DNA of 64,000 nucleotides from [Muricauda] lutisoli (nom. illeg.) (GCF_017313105.1 NZ_JAFLND010000001.1:186001-250000); one strand, 5' to 3'. Shown: positions 42,143 to 51,773, counted from the stretch's first letter. Program-made: numbers and translations. Notes: generated by a model from the letters alone, not told the origin.

Positions 42143-43714
42143 TCAGCCTTTGCCCGGGACCAGTTCGGACCTCTTTGTTTTCAGTTTGAAAAAAGCTATC
42201 CAGAGGGATATAATCCCCAAAATCAACCATAGCAAATCCACTAAAAGAATGTGTTGATGTCCTTTTTGATAAGCAATCCATATCCAATTGCCTGTTGTAA
42301 TTCCGTTTGCAATTGGAACCAACAATCCCAAAATACCACCGGAGATCAACGTCCATGTATTGGTAAAGGCAATATCCTTTTTAAGGATAAAGAACACCGT
42401 TGTCACCAACCAGATAGGAAAATAAGTTTGGTACAGGAAACCCATATCCACTGTTGGTGCAAATTTTACGATGATAAATTCCAAAGCGGTAACAGGTAGC
42501 AAGGTAAGACAGATGGCCATATACCAATTGGCCACTTGTTGGTTGAACCTTCTGCGTTTTTCCGGTATGTTCTTTTTATCACGAGCCACAAGCCAGATCA
42601 TAATTCCCGATAGAATCACAAAGCACGAAACCAATCCCAGGATAAAGGAAATCACTCGAAGCCCATAACCGGCATAATCCCCAAAATGTAGGCGGAACAT
42701 CATATTTTTCACCCCATCCAAATACGAAGTCTGGGCAATTGGCACTTTTTCTTTTGCAATGGAACCATCGGCAATTTTGTAAATACGGTATCCCAAACCG
42801 TTCAGCTTGGTTTCATAACCGAGATGTCCGCTAATGGCGGCATGCATATTTCGGTCGCCGTAGTTGAAAATGTGCGTCTCCGTAACCCGAAAGTCGCCCC
42901 ATTCCTCTTTCATTTCCTGGACATATTGGTCTAAGTTGATGGTGTTATCCAATTTTTGATTTTGGAATTCGTACACGGGATGGTTGTACTCCAAATCTTC
43001 GTACAATTGGTTTTGGTCACCATCATACAATCCCATCACCATGGGAAGCACCAAAATACCTTTGAGCAAAAAGAAGGCTCCGGTTACAGCATATACAAAC
43101 TGAAATGGAAACCCTATCACCCCAAGAGCGGTATGGGCATCTGTCCACATGGTTTTGAGTTTGGCCCATGGCCTGAAAGTATAAAAGTTGGAAACGATCT
43201 TTTTCCAATGTACTAAAATCCCTGTAATGATAGCGAATAGGAAAAAGAAGGCCACAAACCCTGCCAAAGTTCTGCCGTAAGGGTAGGGGATTTGGTCTAA
43301 AAAATGAAGCCGGTACAAGAATTCCCCCAAATGATAATTACTTGCATAGCTATCGGTTTTGGTCTTGGCTTCAGGGTCCAAATAGAAAAATACGGGAGCT
43401 TTGTCTTCCTCAAGTGCCAATGAATCTTTTGAAGCCCCTAAGGTGACGGAAATGCTCCGTTCGTTGTAATAATGTCTCAATTCCACATCCCGGCCGAACA
43501 AGTTGTACTCTTTGGAAAGGTCGTTAAGGTGTCCGTCCACGCTACCGGGCAACTCATCTTTCTGACTCACGGAGTGGCCATGTTGCCAATTGGCAATTTC
43601 ATCCCTAAAAAACGAGAAAGACCCCGTAAAGAAAATGACATAAAGCGCTACGCTGATAACGATACCGCTTACGGTATGTGTATGAAATAATATATTGTAG
43701 ATACGGTTTCCCAT
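42143..43714 (-). CDS. PepSY-associated TM protein, probable periplasmic ferrisiderophore reductase
   Basis: A 523-residue inner-membrane protein with four PepSY-type TM helices (HTVSGIVISVALYVIFFTG; FFFLFAIITGILVHWKK; VIGFPFQFVYAVTGAFFLLKG; ISFILGLVSCFVILSGIMIW) plus extra C-terminal helices, and conserved His residues (FHTHT, FRLHFGDYAGYGLR). It corresponds to the FpvG-type reductase that strips iron from ferrisiderophores in the periplasm. It is the last gene of the minus-strand operon headed by a siderophore receptor (3-bp gap to the preceding gene). Confidence 0.85.
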   Translation of the reverse strand: MGNRIYNILFHTHTVSGIVISVALYVIFFTGSFSFFRDEIANWQHGHSVSQKDELPGSVDGHLNDLSKEYNLFGRDVELRHYYNERSISVTLGASKDSLALEEDKAPVFFYLDPEAKTKTDSYASNYHLGEFLYRLHFLDQIPYPYGRTLAGFVAFFFLFAIITGILVHWKKIVSNFYTFRPWAKLKTMWTDAHTALGVIGFPFQFVYAVTGAFFLLKGILVLPMVMGLYDGDQNQLYEDLEYNHPVYEFQNQKLDNTINLDQYVQEMKEEWGDFRVTETHIFNYGDRNMHAAISGHLGYETKLNGLGYRIYKIADGSIAKEKVPIAQTSYLDGVKNMMFRLHFGDYAGYGLRVISFILGLVSCFVILSGIMIWLVARDKKNIPEKRRRFNQQVANWYMAICLTLLPVTALEFIIVKFAPTVDMGFLYQTYFPIWLVTTVFFILKKDIAFTNTWTLISGGILGLLVPIANGITTGNWIWIAYQKGHQHILLVDLLWLILGIISLWIAFFKLKTKRSELVPGKG

Positions 43715-43717
43715 AGT

Positions 43718-44017
43718 TTAAACAAGTGGGTTGGTTTGGTTACCAAGATGGTATATGACAAAGAGTACTAAACTGGTCAAAAGGTAAATGCCCCATACTT
43801 TCCAGCCGTTTTCGCCTAAAAAGGCAACGACCATTAAAACGGCCCAAAGAATAAAGGCAGAAAATGTACTGGTAATGATCACCGCTACGTGGTTGAACCA
43901 ACTGGCCAAGGCCAAATGGAACATCACGGCCACAATGAGACCACCTAAAATAGCTGCGGTAATTTTGGCAAAACGTTGCGAGGGCGATGGGTTCAAATAT
44001 TTTTTATTGGCTGGCAT
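43718..44017 (-). CDS. Small membrane protein of the iron-reduction operon (DUF3649-like)
   Basis: A 99-residue protein with three helices (ITAAILGGLIVAVMFHLAL; SAFILWAVLMVVAFL; GIYLLTSLVLFVIYHL). In Pseudomonas siderophore operons a DUF3649 protein of this size sits beside the PepSY reductase and DUF3325, and this order matches. The DUF label is by context and size, not certain. Confidence 0.65.
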   Translation of the reverse strand: MPANKKYLNPSPSQRFAKITAAILGGLIVAVMFHLALASWFNHVAVIITSTFSAFILWAVLMVVAFLGENGWKVWGIYLLTSLVLFVIYHLGNQTNPLV

Positions 44018-44020
44018 AGG

Positions 44021-44353
44021 TTAAAACAAAAAGGTTTCAAAAAAGACTGCGCACAAAAAAAGAATGCCCAAAAAGCGGTAGTTCAAAAATCTTAATGGAG
44101 CAAGAAGAATCACTAAACTGGCTACCGTCATCAAAAGGACTAAGAAAGAGAATGTTCCTGAACCGAGGCCCCAGTAAAAGCAGCTGAGCCCCAATGAGAA
44201 AATCATTAGGGCCAAACCGGTCAATTGTGCTATTTTTTTATATTCCCCCGCCCATTTCTCGGAGCCCAGCTCTCCTACAAAGGCCATCTTTTTGGAGGTG
44301 CCATAAAGCAGATAAAAGGCAATAAATGTGAGTAATGAAATAAGGGTCACCAT
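44021..44353 (-). CDS. Small membrane protein of the iron-reduction operon (DUF3325-like)
   Basis: A 110-residue protein with about three to four helices (MVTLISLLTFIAFYLLYG start; LTGLALMIFSLGLSCFYWGLG; VLLMTVASLVILLAPL). Size, topology and position next to the DUF3649-like gene (3-bp gap) and the receptor suggest DUF3325. It probably supports the PepSY reductase. Confidence 0.65.
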   Translation of the reverse strand: MVTLISLLTFIAFYLLYGTSKKMAFVGELGSEKWAGEYKKIAQLTGLALMIFSLGLSCFYWGLGSGTFSFLVLLMTVASLVILLAPLRFLNYRFLGILFLCAVFFETFLF

Positions 44354-44356
44354 AGC

Positions 44357-45073
44357 TTATCGTTTTATGCAATAGGTGGCACAATGCCAAATAAATTCAT
44401 AAGCCTCACCATTGTAGGTGCCTGGGATTTCTTCCTTGGCGGTTGTCTCCACAATGTACTTGGTATCCCAGGGCAGGGCAAAGGAAACCTCTCCATTGTC
44501 GTCCGTGTACAAGGTTTTGGACCACAGGTCGGAAACATAGACTTTAAGCTCGTTTTTTGCAATAGGCTCGCCTTTGTACAAAACTTGAAGCCTGATTTCC
44601 TCTCCATCGTTTTCCAACTGCTTTACCACGATTCCATCGGGATTCATGGTTTTGGTATCACCATCGGTACCTACCTGAACTTTTGCGGTGGAATGATAAT
44701 GGGTCTTGAAAATCCCAAAGTCGTATTGGGTATAATCGATCACATCGATTTCACTGTTGTTCACGGCAATGGTGTACACACCACGCTGAGAGGGGATAAA
44801 ACTCGCCAAATAATGGTCTTCTTTGGCTATGGTGCTCAATTTGGTCTTTGTCCCATCTGGACCAATTACCCAAAGGGTAAACTCTGAAACCAAAGGAAAA
44901 GCTTCGCCTCCCACTTTTTCAATCACACCGTAGGTGTACTCCCCATAATGCACACGGACTTCCTGCACTTGGCCCAAGTGTCCTGTGCCATTGGTCTCTA
45001 TCCATAAATAGTGAGCTGAGACCGACAGCACAGGCAGGGTGATGAGCAATAAGGTTACTATTAGTTTCTTCAT
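44357..45073 (-). CDS. DUF4198-type periplasmic protein
   Basis: A 238-residue exported protein with a signal peptide (MKKLIVTLLLITLPVLSVSA). SAHYLWIETNG, then an Ig-like domain with VLYKGEPIAKNELKVYVSDL and DDNGEVSFALPWDTKYIVE match the DUF4198 family, which is often beside metal uptake genes. It ends EFIWHCATYCIKR with two Cys. It lies 9 bp after the TonB receptor in the iron operon and may bind iron, siderophore or another metal; unproven. Confidence 0.8.
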   Translation of the reverse strand: MKKLIVTLLLITLPVLSVSAHYLWIETNGTGHLGQVQEVRVHYGEYTYGVIEKVGGEAFPLVSEFTLWVIGPDGTKTKLSTIAKEDHYLASFIPSQRGVYTIAVNNSEIDVIDYTQYDFGIFKTHYHSTAKVQVGTDGDTKTMNPDGIVVKQLENDGEEIRLQVLYKGEPIAKNELKVYVSDLWSKTLYTDDNGEVSFALPWDTKYIVETTAKEEIPGTYNGEAYEFIWHCATYCIKR

Positions 45074-45082
45074 TACGTTTTC

Positions 45083-47545
45083 TTAGAATTTATAAGTGAA
45101 ATTGGCAGAAAGACTTCTTAAGTTTTGAGGGCTGATGGTAGACCATCCTTTGTAATAGTCCTTGTTTGCGATGTTGTCCAACTTCAACGTGATTCTGAAA
45201 TCGCTTGCATCGTAAAAGGCAGAGGCGTTGAGAATGGTGTACTCGTCAATAGTGAACGTACCGTTTGATCTATTGAAGATTTTGTTCTCGCTGGCGTAGT
45301 TACCTCCAAATCCAAGTCCAAAGTTTTCCAAGGTACCTTGAGTAAATCTGTAGCTTGCCCACAAATTGGCCAAGTTCATCGGGCCTGCACTCTCGGGTCT
45401 AAAACCGGTAAAACTGGCGTTTCCTTCAACCAATTTGCTGTCGTTATAGCTATAGCCGGCAATAATGTTCAATCCTTCAATGGGGGAAGCGATAATGCTC
45501 GCCTCAAAACCCTTGCTGGTCTGCTCACCATCTTGGGTATAGAAATAGTTGTTGGCATCGGTATCGATTCGTTGTGCCATATCGCTCACGGTAATGTTGT
45601 AGTAGCTCAAAGTGGCAGAAAGCTTGTCGTTGAACAGGTTCAATTTGGTACCGAACTCGAATTGGTTGGCGTGCTCTGGGTTCAATGCTCTTACCGAAGT
45701 GTTCCCATCAGATAGTTCTGTTACGGGAGCAACATTGCTGAATCCGTTCATGTAGTTGGCAAACACCGATACTTTATTCAAGATCGGCTGGTACACCAAA
45801 CCAAATTTTGGTGAAAATGCAGTTTGATTGTATCCGTCGTTGGAAAAACGGTCCACACGCAAACTGGCCATTGCGGACAATTCCGGTAATAGATTAATCA
45901 CGTTGGAGGCATAGGCACTAAAGATTTCTTGTTGTGCTTCGCTGAACTGTGCTCCTGGATTGGCCAAGGTGGCTATTCCAGCATCGGCACCGGCCTGGGT
46001 CAAAACACCGGAGTCGTACAAACCGGTTCCCATTGGGGTTCCAAAGTAATCGTGTAGGGCAGGGGCAACGGCTTGGAACTCATCTGGGTTTCTCCCAACA
46101 TAGATAAAACCTTGGTTTCCATAGCCTGTGCTGTTGTTGATGGTCCTTGTTTTAAGGTAATCCAATCCTACAACCAAGCGGTTGCGCATGTTTCCGATAT
46201 TGAAATCACCGATAAAGTTTTGTTGAATATCGGTTCCTAAAGTTTCGGAGTTTTGATTGCTCGTATAGCGTGCCAAGATGATGCCGTCTTCGAGTGGAGC
46301 CCCGGAAAGACCTTCTACCGTTGAGGTTGTCTCGTACAAGTAAGAGTAGTATCCATCAGACTTGGCATTAGATCTCGAAATTACGGTTTGAGATGTCCAT
46401 GAATCGCTCAAAATATAGTTCATTTGACCTTGCAGGCTGTATGTTGGTGTATCGATATACAAATCGTTGCTGGTGTAGGAGCGTTTGAAATCGTAACCCA
46501 ATTCATCCAAATTGGTCACACGAAGTGGCGAACCACGGTCCACAAACAACATGGTCTGGTTGGTGCTTCTACCGTTGTAAAACTCGGTATTGATGTTAAA
46601 AGAAAGCCTATCAGTTGCCTGAAATGCCAAAGATGGCGCAAAGAAGAACGACTTTCTGAATCCAGCATCCTGATAGCTGTTTTGTGTATGGTACGAAGTA
46701 TTTACCCGAAGTGCGATATTGTTTTGGTTGCCCAAGGTTGTGTTTACATCGGCGCTTACCCTGTTCAATCCATAACTGCCAGAAGTATAAGAGATATTTC
46801 CTCCAAAACCGTAGAATGGTTTTTTGGTGTTGATGTTGATCAAACCACCGTAGGAAATCAAGCTGCTACCATACAAAGTTCCTGAAGGTCCTTTGATGAC
46901 CTCAATGGATTCAATGTTGGCTGGATCGGGACTTCCGTTGGTCAGGCCAGGTAATCCGTTGATCATTGTTGGTTGCACGGGAAAACCACGTAATGAGAAA
47001 TATCCAGCTCCATCATTTCCTCTACCTGTAGACTCCCAAAGTTTATCGATGCCGGGTGCGTTTTTAAGGGCATCATCAAAATTGGTCACTACTTGGTCTT
47101 GTAACAACTCGGTTGAAATAGAATTGTACACTTGAGGATTTTCAATGTCTTTTAATGGCATTTTGGATACATATACGCTTGCTTTGCGCCCAAATTTGTT
47201 TATTTGGTTCCCTTCGACCACAACTTCGTTCAGTTGTTCTTGTCGCTCCACCATAACAATGGTTTGTACGGTTGTAGTCTGGTTGGCATAAACGGTAACG
47301 GTTTTATTCTGTGCGCCAAAACCTACCATTGAAAATGTCAGAGTATAGGAGCCGGGGGCAAGGTCGGATATTTCATAGTCCCCTGAATAATTTGTATTTG
47401 TTCCTAAACCAGTATTGGAAACTGCAATATTAACATTGGCCAAAGGATGGCTTCTTTGATCTGTTACTTTTCCGGAGATGTTCCCTGATTGAGCTTGTGC
47501 CAAAGAATAAAAAGCCAAGCTTAGCATGAGTAGTATACGTTTCAT
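45083..47545 (-). CDS. TonB-dependent siderophore receptor
   Basis: An 820-residue outer-membrane receptor. A signal peptide (MKRILLMLSLAFYSLAQA) is followed by a CarboxypepD-like domain (GNISGKVTDQRSHPLANVNI), the plug (APGIDKLWESTGRGNDGAGY; ESIEVIKGPSGTLYGSS) and a 22-stranded barrel ending ANFTYKF. The plug text matches ferric-siderophore receptors (FhuA/FpvA type). The start is ATG 47545; the longer frame to 47584 crosses the Fur-like operator. It heads a five-gene operon with DUF4198, DUF3325-like, DUF3649-like and PepSY reductase. Confidence 0.92.
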   Translation of the reverse strand: MKRILLMLSLAFYSLAQAQSGNISGKVTDQRSHPLANVNIAVSNTGLGTNTNYSGDYEISDLAPGSYTLTFSMVGFGAQNKTVTVYANQTTTVQTIVMVERQEQLNEVVVEGNQINKFGRKASVYVSKMPLKDIENPQVYNSISTELLQDQVVTNFDDALKNAPGIDKLWESTGRGNDGAGYFSLRGFPVQPTMINGLPGLTNGSPDPANIESIEVIKGPSGTLYGSSLISYGGLININTKKPFYGFGGNISYTSGSYGLNRVSADVNTTLGNQNNIALRVNTSYHTQNSYQDAGFRKSFFFAPSLAFQATDRLSFNINTEFYNGRSTNQTMLFVDRGSPLRVTNLDELGYDFKRSYTSNDLYIDTPTYSLQGQMNYILSDSWTSQTVISRSNAKSDGYYSYLYETTSTVEGLSGAPLEDGIILARYTSNQNSETLGTDIQQNFIGDFNIGNMRNRLVVGLDYLKTRTINNSTGYGNQGFIYVGRNPDEFQAVAPALHDYFGTPMGTGLYDSGVLTQAGADAGIATLANPGAQFSEAQQEIFSAYASNVINLLPELSAMASLRVDRFSNDGYNQTAFSPKFGLVYQPILNKVSVFANYMNGFSNVAPVTELSDGNTSVRALNPEHANQFEFGTKLNLFNDKLSATLSYYNITVSDMAQRIDTDANNYFYTQDGEQTSKGFEASIIASPIEGLNIIAGYSYNDSKLVEGNASFTGFRPESAGPMNLANLWASYRFTQGTLENFGLGFGGNYASENKIFNRSNGTFTIDEYTILNASAFYDASDFRITLKLDNIANKDYYKGWSTISPQNLRSLSANFTYKF

Positions 47546-47551
47546 TTTATT

Positions 47552-47636
47552 ATTTGTAATTAGTCTAAATAAATTTTTAAGCAAATGTAAATGTCAACGA
47601 TTGCTTCTCCAAAATATATTTAGACTAATTATAAAT
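47552..47636 (-). promoter_or_regulatory. Iron-operon promoter flanked by two Fur-box-like operators
   Basis: Two 19-bp sites in opposite orientation, differing by one base: ATTTAGACTAATTACAAAT (minus strand, 47552-47570) and ATTTAGACTAATTATAAAT (plus strand, 47618-47636). Between them lies a full promoter on the minus strand: TTTTG (47610-47614), 20-bp spacer, TACATTTG (47582-47589). One operator is just upstream of -33, the other just after the expected start point. This fits repression by iron-loaded Fur. Confidence 0.65.
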
Positions 47637-47661
47637 AATGTTTTTAACTGAAACTTATTTC

Positions 47662-47699
47662 ACTGTTAAACAGGGGGTTGCTCGTTAAATTTTAACAGT
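47662..47699. terminator. Inverted repeat after kdsA, possible weak terminator
   Basis: ACTGTTAAA (47662-47670) and TTTAACAGT (47691-47699), 9-bp perfect arms, 20-nt loop. It begins 10 bp after the kdsA stop. There is no clear T-run, so termination is uncertain. Confidence 0.35.
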
Positions 47700-47709
47700 T
47701 TTAAGCTAC

Positions 47710-48528
47710 TTAAAGGGAATTGATGGTTTTTCGGATAGCGGTTAAATCGGTAAGCAGTTTTTCCAATAAACTTAAATCCAACATGTTGGCACCATCACTT
47801 TTGGCGTTGGCTGGATCAAAATGGGTTTCCATAAAAAGACCGTCAACGCCTGCAGCAATTCCTGCTCGGGCCATAGTGCCGATCAAGGCCGGTCTACCGC
47901 CAGTTACGCCGGAAGATTGGTTGGGTTGTTGAAGTGAGTGGGTAACATCCAGAACCACAGGGGCATATTGTTTCATGGTGGGAACGCCACGAAAATCCAC
48001 GATCATATCCTGATAACCGAACATCGTACCGCGATCGGTAATCCAAACTTGCTCATTGCCGGAATCGGTTACCTTTTTCACAGCATGCTGCATACTTTCA
48101 GGGCTCATAAACTGCCCCTTTTTTAAGTTGACCACTTTTCCTGTTTCGGCAGCTGCAACTAACAAGTCGGTCTGTCTCACCAAAAAGGCGGGTATCTGCA
48201 ATACGTCTACATATTCCGCAGCCATAGCGGCATCCGATATTTCATGAATATCCGTTATGGTGGGCACTTTAAAGGTTTCCGAGACCTTTTTTAAAATTTT
48301 CAGGGCTTTTTCATCACCTATTCCGGTAAAGGAATCAATACGGCTCCGGTTCGCTTTTTTAAAACTTCCTTTAAAGACATAAGGAATATTAAGCTTGTCC
48401 GTAATGGCTACGACCTTTTCTGCAATGCGCATGGCCATATCCTCACCCTCGATGGCACAAGGTCCTGCCAACAAAAAAAAGTTATCGCTGTCCGTGTGTT
48501 TTATCTGTGGAATTTTGGTGATGTCCAT
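47710..48528 (-). CDS. kdsA: 3-deoxy-8-phosphooctulonate (KDO-8-P) synthase
   Basis: A 272-residue enzyme that condenses arabinose 5-phosphate and phosphoenolpyruvate to KDO-8-phosphate for lipopolysaccharide. Signatures: FFLLAGPCAIEGEDMAMRIA, YVFKGSFKKANRSR, DIHEISDAAMAAEYVDVLQIPAFL, KKGQFMSPESM and VLDVTHSLQQPNQSSGVTGG. The Asn of KANRSR marks the metal-independent class I form. It is a single gene with its own -7 box 15 bp upstream. Confidence 0.96.
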   Translation of the reverse strand: MDITKIPQIKHTDSDNFFLLAGPCAIEGEDMAMRIAEKVVAITDKLNIPYVFKGSFKKANRSRIDSFTGIGDEKALKILKKVSETFKVPTITDIHEISDAAMAAEYVDVLQIPAFLVRQTDLLVAAAETGKVVNLKKGQFMSPESMQHAVKKVTDSGNEQVWITDRGTMFGYQDMIVDFRGVPTMKQYAPVVLDVTHSLQQPNQSSGVTGGRPALIGTMARAGIAAGVDGLFMETHFDPANAKSDGANMLDLSLLEKLLTDLTAIRKTINSL

Positions 48529-48543
48529 TTCTTAAAGTTTGCA

Positions 48544-48551
48544 CAAATATA
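48544..48551 (-). promoter_or_regulatory. -7 box of kdsA
   Basis: TATATTTG on the minus strand, a perfect match to the phylum -7 box, 15 bp before the ATG. No good -33 partner is visible. Confidence 0.5.
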
Positions 48552-48602
48552 GCATTAAACAATGGTAATCCTTTTTAGATTTATCAAACTAAACCATCAA
48601 CT

Positions 48603-49184
48603 ATGAAGTACAGAATAATTTTGTTGACCCTATGTTTGATTCCGATAATTTGCAATGCACAATGGCAGGAACGGGGAGGTACCTTTGATCTTGCACATTT
48701 GGAGCGCCATCAGTTTAAATTGAACTTGTTGAGCCCCGGATTCACCTATGAGCTGGGCCTTTTTAAAAATCAAATTGTATCCATTGATTTAGGTTTGGCC
48801 ACTGCCACGTACGAAGAAGGTTATGTGTTTGGACTGGCGACCAACAACCGATACCGATATTACCATAATTTCAATAGAAGGGATAGGTTGGGCAAAAATA
48901 CTTCTGGAAATTCTGGGAACTATATTGCGGCGGCCCAGGCCATTTTCTTTTCACAGTTGCGGATTTCCACAAATGTTGAAGGTCCCAATGATTTTAATTT
49001 GGGATTTTATGGAATGGTCTATGGCATTCAACGAACCTATGAAAAAGGCTTCAATTTTAATTTGGAGCTTGGTGCAGGATATTACCGAGGCGATGGTGTT
49101 CCAAATGGGTATGGACCATTGCTGAACATTACTTTTGGATGGGTGGCTACCAAAAGAAAGAAAAAGGACCCTTATCTTGATTAA
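48603..49184 (+). CDS. Secreted outer-membrane-like hypothetical protein, paralogue 1
   Basis: A 193-residue protein with a signal peptide (MKYRIILLTLCLIPIICNA). The rest alternates as expected for a small beta-barrel: KLNLLSPGFTYELGLF, NRYRYYHNFNRR, GNSGNYIAAA, GMVYGIQRTYEKGFNFNLELGAGYY and a basic end. It is 66 bp before a gene with the same segments in the same order (49250). Function unknown. Confidence 0.75.
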   Translation: MKYRIILLTLCLIPIICNAQWQERGGTFDLAHLERHQFKLNLLSPGFTYELGLFKNQIVSIDLGLATATYEEGYVFGLATNNRYRYYHNFNRRDRLGKNTSGNSGNYIAAAQAIFFSQLRISTNVEGPNDFNLGFYGMVYGIQRTYEKGFNFNLELGAGYYRGDGVPNGYGPLLNITFGWVATKRKKKDPYLD

Positions 49185-49249
49185 ATAAAGCCATCAAAAC
49201 ATACTATTTTGGTGAAGTTTGGGTTATACTATTACCAAATTAACCTACA

Positions 49250-49807
49250 ATGCGCCGCTCACTACTTTTGGCATTTCTGTCAACAAGCTTTTTTATGCAC
49301 GCCCAATACGGGACAAACTGCGAGGTTCGACAGTTTAAGCTAAATGCCTTTAACCCTGGCATAGAATACGAAATGGCTCTGGGCGTAAACAGTACATTGG
49401 ATATTCGGGTGGCATACCAAGCAGCTTTGGAACCGGCCAGTTCCCAACCGTTGGAGGATTTCGATTTTTTCCCTGCCATTACCGTTCAAAACCGTTATTA
49501 TCATAACCTAAATAGTCGGGAAAGGCGCAGAAGGTCCATTTATGGGAATTCAGGTAATTACTTTGCACCCTCAGCGGCAGTTTTTTCTCCAGGTAGCCGC
49601 GTTGTCGAGGGTAGGTTGGTCGATGGAATTCACGGTTATGGTGGATTGGTTTACGGGATTCAGCGTAGTTATGATTCTGGTTTTAGCTTCTCCATTGATG
49701 CAGGGGCTGGTTACTATGTAGGGCCGTTCAAAGGCACCATCCAACCTGTGGTAAACCTAAGTATTGGTTGGATTATCAGCGAGAAGCGATGGTGTGTTGG
49801 TTTGTAA
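49250..49807 (+). CDS. Secreted outer-membrane-like hypothetical protein, paralogue 2
   Basis: A 185-residue protein with a signal peptide (MRRSLLLAFLSTSFFMHA). It aligns along its length with the preceding gene: KLNAFNPGIEYEMALG, NRYYHNLNSRERRRR, GNSGNYFAPSA, GLVYGIQRSYDSGFSFSIDAGAGYY. The two are a diverged tandem duplication, each with the GNSGNY and GAGYY motifs. Function unknown. Confidence 0.75.
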   Translation: MRRSLLLAFLSTSFFMHAQYGTNCEVRQFKLNAFNPGIEYEMALGVNSTLDIRVAYQAALEPASSQPLEDFDFFPAITVQNRYYHNLNSRERRRRSIYGNSGNYFAPSAAVFSPGSRVVEGRLVDGIHGYGGLVYGIQRSYDSGFSFSIDAGAGYYVGPFKGTIQPVVNLSIGWIISEKRWCVGL

Positions 49808-49877
49808 ATTTGGAACTCCCACTAAATCAATAAGATAAAAATAACATTTAGGTGTGCCAACAAGTAAAAAATAGCAG

Positions 49878-49885
49878 TATCTTTG
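49878..49885 (+). promoter_or_regulatory. -7 box of typA
   Basis: TATCTTTG, perfect match to the phylum -7 box, 19 bp before the typA ATG. The -33 element is not distinct. Confidence 0.6.
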
Positions 49886-49904
49886 CGGGCTTAAAATTTA
49901 GGTT

Positions 49905-51704
49905 ATGTCCAAAATCAAAAACATTGCAATCATTGCACACGTAGACCATGGTAAAACTACTTTGGTCGATAAAATCATGTACCATTGCCAGTTGTTCCGA
50001 GAAAACGAGAACAAGGGCGACCTGATATTGGATAACAACGACCTGGAAAGGGAACGTGGGATCACCATTGTTTCCAAAAACGTTTCCGTTGTTTACAAGG
50101 ATACAAAAATCAATATTATAGATACCCCTGGTCACGCCGATTTCGGGGGTGAAGTAGAACGTGTTTTGAACATGGCAGATGGGGTTTTGTTGTTGGTGGA
50201 TGCCTTTGAAGGACCCATGCCACAGACCCGTTTTGTACTTCAAAAAGCCATTGACCTAGGTTTGAAGCCATGTGTGGTCATCAACAAAGTTGATAAGGAA
50301 AACTGTACCCCGGAAGAAGTGCACGAAAAAGTGTTCGATCTAATGTTTGAACTGGGTGCGGAAGAATGGCAGCTCGATTTCCCAACCGTTTATGGTTCTG
50401 CAAAGAACAATTGGATGGGCGAGGATTGGAAAACGCCTACCGAGAATATCGAGCCATTATTGGATATGGTGATTGAACATGTTCCTGAATTTAAACCTGA
50501 GGAAGGCTCAACTCAAATGTTGATCACTTCCTTGGACTTCTCTTCTTTTACGGGCCGAATCGCCATTGGAAGATTGCAAAGAGGAACGCTCCGTGAAGGG
50601 CAACAAGTTTCTTTGGTAAAAAGAGATGGTTCCGTTGTAAAAACCAGAATCAAGGAGCTTTACACTTTTGAAGGACTTGGACGCTTAAAAGTGGAAGAAG
50701 TTGTAGCAGGGGATATTTGTGCCATTGTTGGTATGGAAGGTTTTGAAATCGGTGATACCGTTGCCGATCTTGAAAACCCCGAGAAATTGAAGACTATAGC
50801 CATTGATGAGCCAACCATGAGTATGCTTTTCACCATTAACGATAGTCCGTTTTTTGGTAAGGATGGAAAGTTTGTTACTTCCAGACACATTAAAGAGCGT
50901 TTGGAAAAAGAATTGGAAAAAAACTTGGCACTTCGTGTTCAAGAAACCGACAGTGCCGATAAATTTTTAGTGTATGGCCGAGGTGTTTTGCACCTTTCTG
51001 TATTGATTGAAACCATGCGTCGCGAAGGTTACGAGCTTCAGATTGGTCAGCCACAAGTAATCATTAAAGAGATTGATGGTGTAAAATGTGAGCCTGTGGA
51101 ACATTTGACCATCGATTTACCAGAGGAAGTATCCGGAAAAGCTGTGGAAATGGTATCCATCCGAAAAGGGGAGATGACCAGTATGGAGGCCAGAGGTTCC
51201 AGAATGGTTTGTGAATTCATCATTCCATCGAGGGGAATCATCGGTCTTAGGAACCAACTGTTGACCGCTACGGCGGGAGAGGCCATAATGGCACACAGGT
51301 TTTTTGAATATCAGCCATTGAAAGGGGATATCGCACAACGATTGAACGGGTCTTTGGTTTCTATGGAAAACGGAACTGCGATTCCTTATTCCATTGATAA
51401 GCTTCAGGAAAGAGGTAAATTCTTTATCGATCCGGGAGAGGATATCTACGAAGGACAGGTAATTGGTGAAAACTCCCGCCAGGATGATATGACGGTGAAC
51501 GTAACCAAGACCAAAAAACTTTCCAACGTACGTTCTGCAGGTGCTGATGATAAGGCCAAGATTGTTCCGGCCATCAAATTCTCTTTGGAAGAAGCCTTGG
51601 AATACATCCAAAAGGATGAATACGTAGAGGTAACGCCCAACCACCTTAGGATTCGAAAAATCTATCTTAAGGAAGTGGACAGAAAGAGAAACAAAGTAGT
51701 GTAA
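49905..51704 (+). CDS. typA: Translational GTPase TypA/BipA
   Basis: A 599-residue ribosome-associated GTPase related to EF-G. G1 is [13 protein letters not shown], then [25 protein letters not shown] and NKVDKENC. The C-terminal BipA domains are intact ([40 protein letters not shown]). Length matches the family. It aids 50S assembly at stress or low temperature. Single gene with its own promoter and terminator. Confidence 0.97.
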   Translation: MSKIKNIAIIAHVDHGKTTLVDKIMYHCQLFRENENKGDLILDNNDLERERGITIVSKNVSVVYKDTKINIIDTPGHADFGGEVERVLNMADGVLLLVDAFEGPMPQTRFVLQKAIDLGLKPCVVINKVDKENCTPEEVHEKVFDLMFELGAEEWQLDFPTVYGSAKNNWMGEDWKTPTENIEPLLDMVIEHVPEFKPEEGSTQMLITSLDFSSFTGRIAIGRLQRGTLREGQQVSLVKRDGSVVKTRIKELYTFEGLGRLKVEEVVAGDICAIVGMEGFEIGDTVADLENPEKLKTIAIDEPTMSMLFTINDSPFFGKDGKFVTSRHIKERLEKELEKNLALRVQETDSADKFLVYGRGVLHLSVLIETMRREGYELQIGQPQVIIKEIDGVKCEPVEHLTIDLPEEVSGKAVEMVSIRKGEMTSMEARGSRMVCEFIIPSRGIIGLRNQLLTATAGEAIMAHRFFEYQPLKGDIAQRLNGSLVSMENGTAIPYSIDKLQERGKFFIDPGEDIYEGQVIGENSRQDDMTVNVTKTKKLSNVRSAGADDKAKIVPAIKFSLEEALEYIQKDEYVEVTPNHLRIRKIYLKEVDRKRNKVV

Positions 51705-51729
51705 GCGAGCTTACTTTAAACATAGTAGG

Positions 51730-51773
51730 AAAGCGAGTGAGGAAAACAATCTTCATTCGCTTTTCTTTTTTTA
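51730..51773 (+). terminator. Rho-independent terminator of typA
   Basis: AAAGCGAGTGAGGA pairs with TCTTCATTCGCTTT (14 pairs including two G-T) around a short A-rich loop, followed by a T-rich tail. It starts 26 bp after the typA stop. Confidence 0.78.
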
